Assembly (NCBI RefSeq): GCF_003946405.1 | Contig: NZ_RHOG01000003.1 | Location: 47,601 to 111,600 of the forward strand | Reading direction: 5' to 3' | Length of the DNA: 64,000 bases | From: Lacticaseibacillus yichunensis | GTDB taxonomy: Bacteria > Bacillota > Bacilli > Lactobacillales > Lactobacillaceae | Part shown: in pieces, positions 14,058 through 23,433 of the stretch | Layout of the letters: every line of letters begins with the position of its first letter | Numbering within the stretch: the stretch's first letter is position 1 | The notes under the pieces: generated by a model | Database searches by the model: none | Seen by the model: the letters and a program-made list of their open reading frames with translations, nothing else | Told to the model about the DNA's origin: nothing | Translations under genes and position numbers: made by a program

Positions 14058-16844
14058 CTACTTGGATCGGTGGGTGCGCCATTCGACGCTGGCAATACCC
14101 GCAATGATCGTGCCGAGTAGCAACAAGCCTGCCCAGATCAACAAAGTGCCCTGGTCATCGCCAGTCTTTGGCATCGTCTTTTGCGCTGGAACCACCACGA
14201 CCTTTTTTGCGGGTTGCTCGCTGTTGGTCGTTGGTTTCTTGTCAGGCGTTGTGTTTGGCTTCCCAGCTGGGGCCGGCTTGGCTGGCGCTTTCGGTGCGCT
14301 CGGTGTGTCCGGCCGGCCAGGCGTCTCCGGTTTTACCGGGGTCTCAGGCTTGCTTGGCGTTTCCGGTTTGTTCGGCGTCTCAGGCTTGCTTGGTACTTCC
14401 GGTTGCTTTGGTGCCTCGGGTTTAACCGGTGTTTCCGGCTTGCCAGGATTTTGCGGGGTCTCCGGCTTGCCAGGCACTTCTGGCTTCCCGGGCTCACTCG
14501 GTTTTTCGACCGGGGCCGCCAGCAATGCCGGCGCCATGTGCGATGCTTCAACGTAGCCAGTGGTGCGATGCTGGACTTGCATGCCATATGTGGCGAGCGG
14601 CACCAGGCGAATGTTCGTCACAGTCTGCTTTTTGATCTGAGCGAATTTTTCCTTTTGGCTGATTTGCCAATTGCCTTGGCCGACCGCACGATAGGTCTTT
14701 CCGCCATCCGTACTGATGTCGACGCGATAACTTAAAATAGTGCCCAGCGCGTCGGTGCCCATCTTCGTGTTTTTCGGCGTGTAGCGAATACCATCGATCG
14801 CGGTTGGCTGCTTGAAGGCAAAATCGACCCAGCCGTATTTTTCCAGATTGCTGCTTTCCGCGGACTTCCAGTTGGTGCGGCGGGCTTCCTCGCCGCTGTC
14901 TGAGAGATAGTCGAGGCCGACATTGTCGCGCTGGAGACTGGCGGCACTGACGGTGTACCCGGTTGGCTGAATGCTGTCGGAGAATTGTGGGTCGCGGTCC
15001 TTGAGATCAAAATCCATCTTGTCGGCGTAGATCCATTCGTGCGTCGCGTAGTTGCGAATACGTACGTGGATCTTGGTGCCGTCGACGGTGACCTGGTAGC
15101 CAAGCTGGGTGCTACGATCCGAGCCGTAATCCTGACGAATGAAGGCAGGGACGTCAACGATGTGGCCAAACTCGGTGTGGTACGTGGCGACCATGTCTGG
15201 GCCGGAATGAATGTGGCCGGTGAAGATCACGGCTTGTGGGTATTTCTTGAGCACGTTTTTCAGCTTCTGCTCGCCGCCACCGATGCGATCCAAGTTGATG
15301 TGGTCGGCATAGCCTTCAAACGTTTGATGAATCGACAGGAAACCGGGTTTGGACGGATCATTTTCCTGCGCGATCGTCTTGTCGACCCAGGCAATCTGTT
15401 CGTCAGATAAATAGGCCTGGTCCTTCAAGTCGCGTTCGGTGTTGAGAACTAAAAAATGGTAACCGCCGACCCATTGATCCCAGTAGACCTTGCGCTGGTC
15501 CGCCGGGTTTTGATGGGTCTTGCTGTTGGCCATGTAGCGGCGGTTATATTGCAGATAGCGATCAAACACCGGCGTCGTGGCGCCAGGGGCCGTCGTCGGG
15601 TCCTGGACATCCTTGCTGGGGTTCTGCTTGGTCCCTTGCCAGCGGACGTCATGATTGCCCAGCGCGACGATTGGGGTGCGCTTTGGGGTGATGAATTGGT
15701 CGATGCTGTCATACAAGTTGTTGTATTGGTCGATCTTCCCGTTGTCGGTGTTGTCGCCGGTCATGATCACCGCTTGTGAGTCGGGATTGATGCGGTCGAC
15801 TTGTTTGAGCGCGTTTTGAAAATTCGTCACGGTCTGCGCACTAGAGAGATGCACATCGGAAAACACGTTGAAGGTGAATTTTCCCGGAACGGTGTTACTG
15901 GTCTCGTCCAGAAAATCGATCTGCGCCTGCTTGAGCGCGGCAATCGCATTCGTTGCGTCGGCACCAAGTTTCATCGTCTGCGCCAACAGGTCGATTGCCT
16001 TTTGCAGGGCTACTTTGCGATCGGTGGGCTGCTGCGAATGAGCCGCAAGCAGCGCACGGGCCTTGTTGAGCTCTTGTTGCGCCGCAAACTTGGCGTATTC
16101 GGCACTGATGCGGAATTCCGGCACCACGCCCCGGTAGATAGTCAGCTCGTCGATCAAGGCATCATCGAGCCCGAATTGGCCAAGTCCGTCTGCGCCGAGC
16201 GTCAGCTGCAAATTGGCGGCATCGCTGGCATCGAAGTCCTTGATCGGCAGTAAGGACTTGCGGCTCGTGATCTTGCCATCCTTGTAGGTGGTCAGATCGC
16301 CGCCGCGGTCGTAGTTGGCGACGATGTAGTGCCACTGCCCGTCGATCGTTCCGCCGATACGGTCGGATTCAACGCGCGTGTGGCCATCCGCCAAGTTGAT
16401 GCGCAGGTCCTGGCCAAAACTCCCAAGTACGAATCCGGCGTGGGTGCCGGAGTTGTAATCCTTGTTGCCCAAAATGCTGGCGCCGTTTGAATCGCCGCGC
16501 TTTGTCTGATACCACAGACTGACCGCAAAGGCGTCCTTGCCGAACTGCAGGCCAGTTGGGTGCGCAAATCGCACATATTGGTCCGCCGCGGTGGCCTTGC
16601 TGCCGTGGCTATTTTGAATATGCAGCGCCTGGCCGAAGACGCCTTCGCTGAATGTCGGCGTGCCGTGGGGGATGCCGTCGTGGCCATTGCCACTGGTATC
16701 CTTGTAATCCCCATCAAAGTGGTATTGGGCCACCGTCACTGGCATCCCGGCCGCCTGCACTTTCAAGGCGTTGAAACTCGGGGCGAGCCAACTGATCAAC
16801 AGCGTCAGCAGTGTGGCCCACGCGAACAAGCGTCTTTTCTTCAT
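14058..16844 (-). CDS. Wall-anchored LamG / metallophosphoesterase surface protein
   Basis: 928 aa from the ATG at 16844 (GGAGGG site 6-7 nt upstream; a TTG directly before it is less likely). Order: signal peptide to about residue 33; LamG-type lectin domain (about 38-250, starting AQYHFDGDYKDTSGNGHDG); linker helix; calcineurin-like phosphoesterase with FSDVHLS, MTGDNTD, LGNHDVRW and FTGHIHSG (about 325-600); an F5/8-type C-like domain (about 630-770); then about 85 residues of Pro-rich repeats of the KPETPxKPE type; finally the sorting signal MPKTG, a hydrophobic helix and a basic tail. It would be linked to peptidoglycan by sortase and cleave an extracellular phosphoester. The sortase is not in the window. 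Confidence 0.88.
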   Translation of the reverse strand: MKKRRLFAWATLLTLLISWLAPSFNALKVQAAGMPVTVAQYHFDGDYKDTSGNGHDGIPHGTPTFSEGVFGQALHIQNSHGSKATAADQYVRFAHPTGLQFGKDAFAVSLWYQTKRGDSNGASILGNKDYNSGTHAGFVLGSFGQDLRINLADGHTRVESDRIGGTIDGQWHYIVANYDRGGDLTTYKDGKITSRKSLLPIKDFDASDAANLQLTLGADGLGQFGLDDALIDELTIYRGVVPEFRISAEYAKFAAQQELNKARALLAAHSQQPTDRKVALQKAIDLLAQTMKLGADATNAIAALKQAQIDFLDETSNTVPGKFTFNVFSDVHLSSAQTVTNFQNALKQVDRINPDSQAVIMTGDNTDNGKIDQYNNLYDSIDQFITPKRTPIVALGNHDVRWQGTKQNPSKDVQDPTTAPGATTPVFDRYLQYNRRYMANSKTHQNPADQRKVYWDQWVGGYHFLVLNTERDLKDQAYLSDEQIAWVDKTIAQENDPSKPGFLSIHQTFEGYADHINLDRIGGGEQKLKNVLKKYPQAVIFTGHIHSGPDMVATYHTEFGHIVDVPAFIRQDYGSDRSTQLGYQVTVDGTKIHVRIRNYATHEWIYADKMDFDLKDRDPQFSDSIQPTGYTVSAASLQRDNVGLDYLSDSGEEARRTNWKSAESSNLEKYGWVDFAFKQPTAIDGIRYTPKNTKMGTDALGTILSYRVDISTDGGKTYRAVGQGNWQISQKEKFAQIKKQTVTNIRLVPLATYGMQVQHRTTGYVEASHMAPALLAAPVEKPSEPGKPEVPGKPETPQNPGKPETPVKPEAPKQPEVPSKPETPNKPETPSKPETPVKPETPGRPDTPSAPKAPAKPAPAGKPNTTPDKKPTTNSEQPAKKVVVVPAQKTMPKTGDDQGTLLIWAGLLLLGTIIAGIASVEWRTHRSK
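14290..14520 (-). repeat. Tandem repeat encoding the Pro-rich wall-spanning stalk
   Basis: Imperfect 15/18-bp units encode K-P-E-T/V-P-x repeats at the C terminus of the surface phosphoesterase. Such repeats span the cell wall and often vary in number between strains. Confidence 0.75.
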
Positions 16845-17003
16845 CAAAAACCCTCCAAGGTCAATATTCCGGTCCTCGGACCGCTTATTTCAGCCTATCA
16901 ACTCAAATGTAAAAGCATGACCGCAAACAGTTATCGATCTTGTAACGATCTGGGTCGCGTTTGTAAAAACTGTTTCGACGCCCAATAATTTGGCGAAGCG
17001 CCC

Positions 17004-17032
17004 TTGACAGTCCGTTCCGTAGCTGGTATTCT
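17004..17032 (+). promoter_or_regulatory. Promoter of the zinc-binding lipoprotein gene
   Basis: TTGACA (17004-17009), 17-bp spacer, TATTCT (17027-17032). Confidence 0.75.
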
Positions 17033-17041
17033 CAAAACCGT

Positions 17042-17063
17042 TAAATCGTAACCGTTACGTTTA
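17042..17063 (+). promoter_or_regulatory. Zur-type operator
   Basis: TAAATCGTAAC-CGTTACGTTTA is a near-perfect palindrome that closely matches the Firmicute Zur box (AAATCGTAATnATTACGATTT). It covers the expected transcription start, so zinc-loaded Zur would repress. Confidence 0.7.
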
Positions 17064-17103
17064 GAACAAACGCGGCACGTTTGATCAAAAAAGGGGGAGC
17101 ATC

Positions 17104-17997
17104 TTGAAGCATTTTATTCGGTGGGCGTTGGGCCTGGTCGCTATTGTCACCTTGGGCCTTGCGCTGAGTGCCTGCAGCAGTAGCAGTTCCGCACATGATA
17201 CGGGCAAAAAGCAATTGAATGTGGTGGCGACTGTCGATTTTTATGGCGAAGTCGCCAAGGCGGTGCTGGGGTCGCACGGGCATGTCACGTCGATCATCAC
17301 GAAGCCTGAGATCGATCCGCATGACTATGAACCGACCACCGCTGTCGGTAAAACGGTCGCTGAGGCGGATATCGCGCTGGCAAACGGCGCCGGCTATGAC
17401 AGCTGGATGGATAAGCTCGTGAAGGCGAGTGGCAAGGCAAAATTGATCACCGCGGCGCAGATCGTCGGCGTCAAGGACGGGGAGAACGAACATATTTGGT
17501 ACAAGCCAGACGCGATGCCGAAGATCGCAAACGCGCTGGCCAAGGATTTTGCCAAACGGGACCCGGCCAATAAAGCGTCTTATCAGAAAAATGCAGCGGC
17601 CTATATCAAGAAGTTGCAGCCGGTGATGGACTTGATCGCCAAGCTTAAGCAAGGCGCTAATGGCCAGCGTGTTGCGGTTTCAGAGCCTGTTTTCAACAAC
17701 GCCTTGAGTGCGATGGGGTACACCGTTTCTGATGAGCACTTTGCCAATGCGATCGAGGATGACAACGATCCCAGTCCGGCCGACCTTGCCGCATTGAAGA
17801 CCGACATCAAGAACAAGAAGATCGCCTTTTTCGTTCGCAACATTCAAGTCGACAGCAAGCTTGTCTCCGAGCTCGCTGCGGAATGCAAGCAGGCAGGGGT
17901 GCCGATGCTTGAAGTGACGGAGACGCTACCAGCCGGGATGACGTATGTGACCTGGATGTCTCAGCAGTATCAACAGCTGGCGAAATTACTCAAATAA
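17104..17997 (+). CDS. Zinc ABC-transporter substrate-binding lipoprotein (ZnuA/AdcA type)
   Basis: 297 aa from a TTG start with GGGGGAG upstream. A lipoprotein signal ends LALSAC (Cys about 24). The cluster A-1/TroA fold shows DFYGEVAKAVLG, the metal-site segments PEIDPHDYEPT and ENEHIWY, and a C-terminal DDNDPSP segment. It captures Zn2+ (or Mn2+) outside the membrane for an ABC importer. The Zur-like box over its promoter favours zinc. No permease or ATPase gene accompanies it, so it must serve a transporter encoded elsewhere. A small basic gene follows. Confidence 0.88.
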   Translation: MKHFIRWALGLVAIVTLGLALSACSSSSSAHDTGKKQLNVVATVDFYGEVAKAVLGSHGHVTSIITKPEIDPHDYEPTTAVGKTVAEADIALANGAGYDSWMDKLVKASGKAKLITAAQIVGVKDGENEHIWYKPDAMPKIANALAKDFAKRDPANKASYQKNAAAYIKKLQPVMDLIAKLKQGANGQRVAVSEPVFNNALSAMGYTVSDEHFANAIEDDNDPSPADLAALKTDIKNKKIAFFVRNIQVDSKLVSELAAECKQAGVPMLEVTETLPAGMTYVTWMSQQYQQLAKLLK

Positions 17998-18072
17998 CGG
18001 CGCGCAGGGCAGGTGACGAGAGTCGGAGCTCACAATTTTGCCGCAACAGCGCTGGTACTGGGAGGTGAGAGA

Positions 18073-18186
18073 ATGGCGAAAAACGACGTGGCGACCGCTC
18101 GCCGCCAGACGAAAAGTCCAAACATCAAGACGCGTAGGCGCGCCTTGGCGTTGATCAGATCATTGAAACGACGCAAAACTGCGTAA
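18073..18186 (+). CDS. Small basic peptide (putative metal-homeostasis protein)
   Basis: 37 aa starting MAKNDVATARRQTKSPN, too short for routine ORF calling but preceded by a strong GGGAGGTGA site. It is very rich in Arg and Lys (about 12 of 37). It resembles a short lactobacillar family that I recall annotated as putative metal homeostasis protein; the position just after a Zur-controlled zinc-binding lipoprotein agrees. A terminator follows. The molecular role is unknown. Confidence 0.68.
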   Translation: MAKNDVATARRQTKSPNIKTRRRALALIRSLKRRKTA

Positions 18187-18205
18187 ATTAGCTCTGTCAT
18201 ACCGA

Positions 18206-18243
18206 AAACAGCCGACCTTCGCGCATGGGGTCGGCTGTTTTTG
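18206..18243 (+). terminator. Intrinsic terminator
   Basis: AACAGCCGACC pairs with GGTCGGCTGTT across a 10-nt loop, followed by TTTT. Confidence 0.88.
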
Positions 18244-18363
18244 TGCAGTAGTTGCAAGGCGGGCTTGGTCCTTGCTGAGGCGTCTTCCGCGACGCGCATT
18301 CCGTGATATAATGGCCTTTGCGTTCAACTATTGATCAAAACGCGTCAAAGAAAGGACTGGCCC

Positions 18364-19509
18364 GTGACACTTTCGCCTCTATTAAAATACCCAGGTGGCA
18401 AGACGCGCGAATTGCCGTATATCATGGCCGCGTTGCCGCCCCGGGTCGATCATTATTTCGAACCATTTATTGGCGGTGGCGCCGTTTATTTTGCGCTGGC
18501 TGCAGCGGACATCGGCGAAGCGTATGCGATCAACGACTACAGCGCGCAGTTGATTGGGTTGTATCGCGCCGTGCAGACCCAAGATCCCGACTTTTTTGCG
18601 ACCTTAGCGGAAATGGACAAGGCGTGGCTTGCCGTCGACGCCTTTATCCCACGCCATCGTGAGTCTCTGGATTCCTTGATTCAAACTGGCATGCGCCAGC
18701 CGGCCCAGATCAAAGTGCTCGTCGCGGCCTGGGCCGCCGCCCACGCGACTGTGATGACGTTTGTGCCGGCGCAGGCGAGCGCCATCTTTTTCGCGGATCT
18801 GCCGGCGAGTTTGGCGCGCAAGCTCCGATTTTTGACAAAGCAGGCGGCAAACGGCGTGCTGATCAGCGCCACCGACCGCGATGCGATTCTCCACACGGCC
18901 TTCAAGTCCTCACTGTACGTTTATTGGCGGGCGCGGTTCAACCAGATGGCGGCCGAAACGCCTGGCGTGCAGGCGGCGCTGTATCTGAACATGCGCCAGT
19001 ACTGCTATTCGGGGATGTTCCGCTACTCAAAGACGGGGGCCTTTAATGTGCCCTATGGTGGCAAAACATACAACGATATCACCCTCGCGCATCGCGTCTC
19101 GGCGTATCAGGCGCCAGCGATGCGCGCGCTACTGAACAAGACGGCGCTGTATTGCGGCGATTTCGCCGACTTTTTGACGCAGGCCGCGCCCCAGACTGAT
19201 GACTTCATTTTTCTGGATCCGCCTTACGACAGCGATTTTTCAACCTACGCCCAGCACGATTTTGGCCAAAATGAGCAGCGACGACTGGCGACCTTCCTGA
19301 CCACCCAGACGTTGGCAAATTGGCAGTTGGTGATCAAGGACACGCCGTTCATTCGCGCGCTGTATCCGGCGGGCCAGCTGCTGCCAGACGGGCGCGTCCT
19401 GCATGTGACCACGTTTGATAAGACGTATGGTGTCAATTTTAAGAACCGGAATACCCGCGACGTGGCGCATCTGCTGATCACGAGCTACCCGGTCGGAGAG
19501 GAAGACTGA
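18364..19509 (+). CDS. D12-class adenine-specific DNA methyltransferase (Dam-like)
   Basis: 381 aa from the GTG at 18364 (AAAGGA 7 nt upstream). Motif X is LKYPGGK near residue 8, motif I is FEPFIGGGAV (about 36-45), and the catalytic motif IV is DPPYDSDFSTY (about residue 287-297), the Dam/DpnM order. It would methylate the N6 of adenine, possibly GATC. No restriction endonuclease is adjacent, so it looks like an orphan methylase. It is longer than E. coli Dam (278 aa), the extra part lying in the target-recognition region. It is followed after 1 nt by the HesB-like gene and both are probably one transcript. Confidence 0.88.
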   Translation: MTLSPLLKYPGGKTRELPYIMAALPPRVDHYFEPFIGGGAVYFALAAADIGEAYAINDYSAQLIGLYRAVQTQDPDFFATLAEMDKAWLAVDAFIPRHRESLDSLIQTGMRQPAQIKVLVAAWAAAHATVMTFVPAQASAIFFADLPASLARKLRFLTKQAANGVLISATDRDAILHTAFKSSLYVYWRARFNQMAAETPGVQAALYLNMRQYCYSGMFRYSKTGAFNVPYGGKTYNDITLAHRVSAYQAPAMRALLNKTALYCGDFADFLTQAAPQTDDFIFLDPPYDSDFSTYAQHDFGQNEQRRLATFLTTQTLANWQLVIKDTPFIRALYPAGQLLPDGRVLHVTTFDKTYGVNFKNRNTRDVAHLLITSYPVGEED

Positions 19510-19510
19510 C

Positions 19511-19900
19511 ATGATCACATTAACGGATTCATTTGTGGCATTGATGCAGGCAAAACACTTGGCGGATAAGGTCATCGTTCTGATCACAGATGATGGCGGC
19601 GGCAAGTATTCCCTGCAAGGCGGCGCGTGCAGCATCGGCACGACCTTCACGCTGATCATCTTGGATGCCCCAGACCCAGACTATCCGGTGCGCCTTGAAA
19701 ACAAGGCAGGCTTGGCGATCTACACCTCAGATTATGACCTGATCTTCATGCAGGCCGGGTTGACCTTGGATTTTGCCAACGCGCAGATCTCGTTGAAGGA
19801 CAACGCGCATTTGCTGGACAATAGTGTTCGCATCGCGGATGGCAAAGCCGTGCTTGCGGCCTTCAAGCAAGGCACGACGATCAACGGGGAGACCTGCTGA
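19511..19900 (+). CDS. HesB/YqkB-like iron-sulfur biogenesis family protein
   Basis: 129 aa with the YqkB-like layout: helical N terminus, ITDDGGGKYSLQGGACSIG, a hydrophobic strand (TTFTLIILD) and the C-terminal DYDLIFMQAGLTLDFANAQISLKDN. YqkB-type proteins belong to the HesB-like fold, although here the usual Gly-Cys-Gly-Cys signature is reduced to a single Cys in GGACS, so A-type scaffold activity is doubtful. Its ribosome site lies inside the end of the methylase gene. Confidence 0.72.
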   Translation: MITLTDSFVALMQAKHLADKVIVLITDDGGGKYSLQGGACSIGTTFTLIILDAPDPDYPVRLENKAGLAIYTSDYDLIFMQAGLTLDFANAQISLKDNAHLLDNSVRIADGKAVLAAFKQGTTINGETC

Positions 19901-19922
19901 AAAACCCGCAGCCTCTGTACGC

Positions 19923-19976
19923 AAAAAAACGCTCGTAACTCAGCAGAGAAGCTCTGCTTGTTGCGAGCGTTTTTGC
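19923..19976. terminator. Bidirectional terminator
   Basis: AAAAACGCTCG pairs with CGAGCGTTTTT with an inner AGCAGAG/CTCTGCT stem. It separates the convergent HesB-like gene and pepD. Confidence 0.88.
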
Positions 19977-19987
19977 GTCCAATCGAA

Positions 19988-21397
19988 TCAGTCGTGCAGG
20001 GTGAACTGCAACTTCATCAGTGGGGCGGCCAGGTCGATCATTTGACCGAGCAGCTTGTTTGAGTTGTTGAAGGAAATGTCGGCCATTTGCTGGTTGACAG
20101 TCTCCAGGTAATCGGACAGCGCGGATTCGCTGGCAGCTTTTTCATCCGCCTCGATCTGCAGGTGCCGGCAAGCCGCGACAGTATTTTCCTCGAAAATGTT
20201 CTCCTGATCTTCAAACAAGGAAAAGTCGTAGTCGCCAAACGTCGCCAGCAGGTAGCTCAGCCAGTACTGACTGCCTTGGCTGTAGTGTTCTGTCGTGTTC
20301 TTGTATTGCGTCGGCGTGTCGGTGACGTTCGCGTAAAACGGAATGATGGCGTTGAACGTGTTCGGGCCATACGCGAGCCAGTGAATCCCGGCGATCGCGG
20401 CGGGGACATCATTGCGAATCTGCAGAATGTGCAGCTCCTGGTTACGGTTGATGCCGATTGGGCGGACCAGCTTCTTTTCCGCGTCGGTGTTGGTCGAGCC
20501 GTAAACGTCATATTTCGTATTTTGATAATGGGAGCTCAGCACGAACTTAACGTCTTCGATGCTGATCTTCTTTTGCGTGCGGCAGATGAATGGCAGGTCC
20601 TGGTCGAACGGATCCTGTTCGATCTCCGGGTTGAAGTACTTCTGGCCGTACCACGCCCGCGGGTTGTTGTAGCGGGTATCCTTGATCGTCGCCGAGCCGA
20701 AAATGTGGCGCAGGTCGACGCGATCGCGGTCCGGATTGAGATGATACTGGTCGATGAGCTTGGGCAGGTCCGAGGCAAACAGGGTGTCATCCGAGTCGAA
20801 ATCGAAGTCATCGATATTGAAGCGGTTCGGCGCGATCACATAGGCGTCATCCGGAATGCGAATCGCGGCCCAATGATGTCCGGCGATGCTTTCGAAGTAC
20901 CAGCATTCGTCCTTGTCGGAAAAACAGATGCCGTTGGTCTCATAGGTCCCGTATTGCTCGAGTAGCGCGCCGAGCCGCTTGACCCCTTCACGCGCCGAAT
21001 GGATGTAAGGCAGCACGATCGCCGTGATGTCCTCTTCACCGAGCCCGTCATCGACCAGCGGATCCACGCCCAGGATGCGGGAGTTGGTGGTGATCGTTTC
21101 AGTGGCGGTCATCGCAACGTTTTCACTATTGATGCCGGCTGCCGCCCACAGCCCGTGGCCGTCAACGGCATCCGGGGTGGACGTGTAGCGCAACGGGTCG
21201 TCGGGTAGGTCGAGGTTGAACTTGGACAGCACCGCCTGATAGTGCCGCGGCTGGTCGGCCGGGTTCACGACGACGAATTTTTCCGGATTGAGCGGCGCAT
21301 AGCCGTCTTCGTTGCGGGCAATCATGGTCGAGCCATCGATTGTCGCGTTTTTTCCTACCAGAATCGTAGTGCAGGAGCCTTTGATGCGTTTGGTCAT
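19988..21397 (-). CDS. pepD: C69-family dipeptidase PepD
   Basis: 469 aa, the normal length of lactobacillar PepD. The enzyme is an N-terminal-nucleophile hydrolase; the presumed nucleophile is C9 in RIKGSCTTILVGK after a short propeptide, followed by DGSTMIARNEDG. It hydrolyses a wide range of dipeptides in the cytosol. The ribosome site (GAAAGAAG) is modest. It is monocistronic and ends in the shared terminator. Confidence 0.93.
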   Translation of the reverse strand: MTKRIKGSCTTILVGKNATIDGSTMIARNEDGYAPLNPEKFVVVNPADQPRHYQAVLSKFNLDLPDDPLRYTSTPDAVDGHGLWAAAGINSENVAMTATETITTNSRILGVDPLVDDGLGEEDITAIVLPYIHSAREGVKRLGALLEQYGTYETNGICFSDKDECWYFESIAGHHWAAIRIPDDAYVIAPNRFNIDDFDFDSDDTLFASDLPKLIDQYHLNPDRDRVDLRHIFGSATIKDTRYNNPRAWYGQKYFNPEIEQDPFDQDLPFICRTQKKISIEDVKFVLSSHYQNTKYDVYGSTNTDAEKKLVRPIGINRNQELHILQIRNDVPAAIAGIHWLAYGPNTFNAIIPFYANVTDTPTQYKNTTEHYSQGSQYWLSYLLATFGDYDFSLFEDQENIFEENTVAACRHLQIEADEKAASESALSDYLETVNQQMADISFNNSNKLLGQMIDLAAPLMKLQFTLHD

Positions 21398-21501
21398 TTG
21401 AATCGCTTCTTTCAGATAGTTTCATGTCTCATTGTACGGCAGACCGCGGGAAAAATCAGGCCTGCCAGAAAAGGACGGGGCAGCATCGCCGATTTGACCC
21501 G

Positions 21502-22407
21502 TCAGAACTTAATGACGAACGTGGCCAGTTCCGCGAGCCCGGCTTGCGGCAGGGTGGTCAAAACTGCCAAGGCGCTGGGGTCGGTGTCGTCGAACTCACC
21601 GGTCAGCGTCGTGAATCCCTGTGCCTGCAGGGCTTCGATAACCGTTTGCCACAGCGGCAACAAGTCGTTTTTCTCACCGAAAACATAGCCGCATTCCGCC
21701 GCCGTGGCGCTGGCGCGGTAGCTCAACACAAAGGCGCGCACCTGCCCAGTGGCATCGATCAAGCCCGTGGGGAGGTCCTGCAATAAGTCTGTTTCGATCA
21801 GGTGCCACCACTCATCGGGCGTCATTTCGCGGACTGGGTTGAGCTGATGGACAGCGGCATACGCGGCCTGAACAGTCGTCTTGAAGGTAGTCGCCAGTGG
21901 CTGCGTGGCTAAGAGCGCGCGTAAGGTCAGGACGCGCCCTGCAGCCACCGGCGAAGCAGTCGTTTCGGAATCAACGCCGTCACCGTCGCCGGCCGCCGTC
22001 GTCTGCTCGCGAGTCACGGCATTAAGCGGCACTGCCGGCAAATACGTCGTCCGCACGCGCCGCATGCCGCGCATGTTCAGTTCGCTGGCCAGCGCCGTCG
22101 CGTCGCTTTGCGTGGTCAGGCTGATGCCGGCGAAATGCTGCGCCTTAGCGATTGCCAGCCAGTTGGCGACGATCGCCTCGATCAAGGCGGGGAAAAGCTC
22201 GGTGGGGCAGTTTTCGGCCAGCAAAACGGCCACCGGCATCAATTGCGGATGCACCGCATTTTTCCAGTGGGTAACTGCGGCCAGTGGGGTGTCGCCGGCC
22301 AAAACGAGCCGCGCGTTGGGCAGGTGAGCGTTGAAGCGTTCCACGTCGGCCGGGTTTTGGACCCCTGTTAATGCGGCGGGATGGTAAGGCACGAATGAAA
22401 ATGGCAT
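21502..22407 (-). CDS. Uncharacterised protein with possible GNAT-like halves
   Basis: 301 aa, cytosolic. The two halves each show a GNAT-like rhythm (for example LIEAIVANWLAIAKAQHFAGISLTT... then MRGMRRVRTTYLP; and PLWQTVIEALQAQGFTTLTGE), but the acetyl-CoA loop is not clear, so the family is uncertain. The AGGAGG site of this gene overlaps the stop of nrnA, so the two are translationally linked. Confidence 0.6.
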   Translation of the reverse strand: MPFSFVPYHPAALTGVQNPADVERFNAHLPNARLVLAGDTPLAAVTHWKNAVHPQLMPVAVLLAENCPTELFPALIEAIVANWLAIAKAQHFAGISLTTQSDATALASELNMRGMRRVRTTYLPAVPLNAVTREQTTAAGDGDGVDSETTASPVAAGRVLTLRALLATQPLATTFKTTVQAAYAAVHQLNPVREMTPDEWWHLIETDLLQDLPTGLIDATGQVRAFVLSYRASATAAECGYVFGEKNDLLPLWQTVIEALQAQGFTTLTGEFDDTDPSALAVLTTLPQAGLAELATFVIKF

Positions 22408-22416
22408 GGGACCCTC

Positions 22417-23361
22417 CTAAACAGTTTTGACCAAGTCGTCGAGTTCCTGAACGATGGCCTGCATTTCTTCTTTATCATCGGCGATCGCCCCGCTTGCCAG
22501 CGGATGGCCGCCGCCGCCGTGGGCAATGGCCAGCGGCTGAATCGGCGCCTGCTTGCTGCGCAGTTCCACGCGGTAGCGGCCGTCGTCGCGCTCGGTGAAC
22601 ACGACCCATGATTTGATCGTGTCGAGCTTGCCGATGAATCCGACCGCCATTTGCGCCTCACCGGGGGCCAAGCCAAATTGGGCGATCAGGTCCTGGGTGA
22701 TGAGCAGGGAACCCGCGCCATTGGGGGACACGGTCACGTTGCTCAGCGCGTAGCCGATCAAACTGGCGCCGCGGGGAGATAATTCATCCTCTTGGCGGCC
22801 AAGCGCCGGGGCATCGATGCCCGTGGCCATCAACTCGGCGGCCACCTCATGCGTGTGCGGGGTGGTCAGATCAAATAAGAAGCGGCCAGTGTCGCCGATG
22901 ATGCCGGCGTACAATTTTGCCGCGCTGGCTTGCGACAAGTTGAGGTCGGGCGTGTCGCGCACCAAATCGGCGACGATCTCGGAACTGGAGCTCGCATGGG
23001 TGTTCACCAGCTGCAAGTCGCCGAATGGTTCGCGGTTGGGATGATGGTCGATCTTGATCAAAAGCGCGCCCTGATCGTATCGGCTATCGGCGATGCGCTC
23101 GGTGTTGGCGGTATCGATGACGATCACCAAGGCGCCGTCATACACGGCATCATCGACCTGGTCGGGGACGCCGATCCAGGCCAGCCGCGCCTCGGGTTCG
23201 CCGACTGCAAAAATATGCTTGGTTGGGTAAGCCTCGCGCAAGATCTCGGCCAGGCCCAGCTGGGAGCCAAAAGCATCCGGGTCCGGATTGACGTGGCGGT
23301 GGATGATGATCGTGTCATGGGCGCGCACCGCGTCCATGATCTGTGTTTGGATGTCTACCAT
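22417..23361 (-). CDS. nrnA: DHH/DHHA1 phosphoesterase NrnA (oligoribonuclease / pAp phosphatase)
   Basis: 314 aa. The DHH motifs are all present: HRHVNPDPDAFGSQ (metal ligands), VIDTAN, KIDHHPN and HASSSSE, with the C-terminal DHHA1 signature GGGGHPLASGA. NrnA degrades short oligoribonucleotides and 3',5'-pAp and, in several Firmicutes, the pApA product of c-di-AMP breakdown. The start has a GGAGG site. It is cotranscribed with the uncharacterised 301-aa gene. Confidence 0.93.
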   Translation of the reverse strand: MVDIQTQIMDAVRAHDTIIIHRHVNPDPDAFGSQLGLAEILREAYPTKHIFAVGEPEARLAWIGVPDQVDDAVYDGALVIVIDTANTERIADSRYDQGALLIKIDHHPNREPFGDLQLVNTHASSSSEIVADLVRDTPDLNLSQASAAKLYAGIIGDTGRFLFDLTTPHTHEVAAELMATGIDAPALGRQEDELSPRGASLIGYALSNVTVSPNGAGSLLITQDLIAQFGLAPGEAQMAVGFIGKLDTIKSWVVFTERDDGRYRVELRSKQAPIQPLAIAHGGGGHPLASGAIADDKEEMQAIVQELDDLVKTV

Positions 23362-23433
23362 AATGTGCCTCCTATTCGCTCTTCTTCAGTTTAGTAGTAG
23401 ACTGTAGAAAAGCAAGCCAAAGAGGGGTGCGCA

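Noticed and set aside
18364..19900. Restriction-modification system
   Set aside because: Only the methylase is present; the neighbour is a HesB-like protein and no endonuclease or specificity subunit is nearby.
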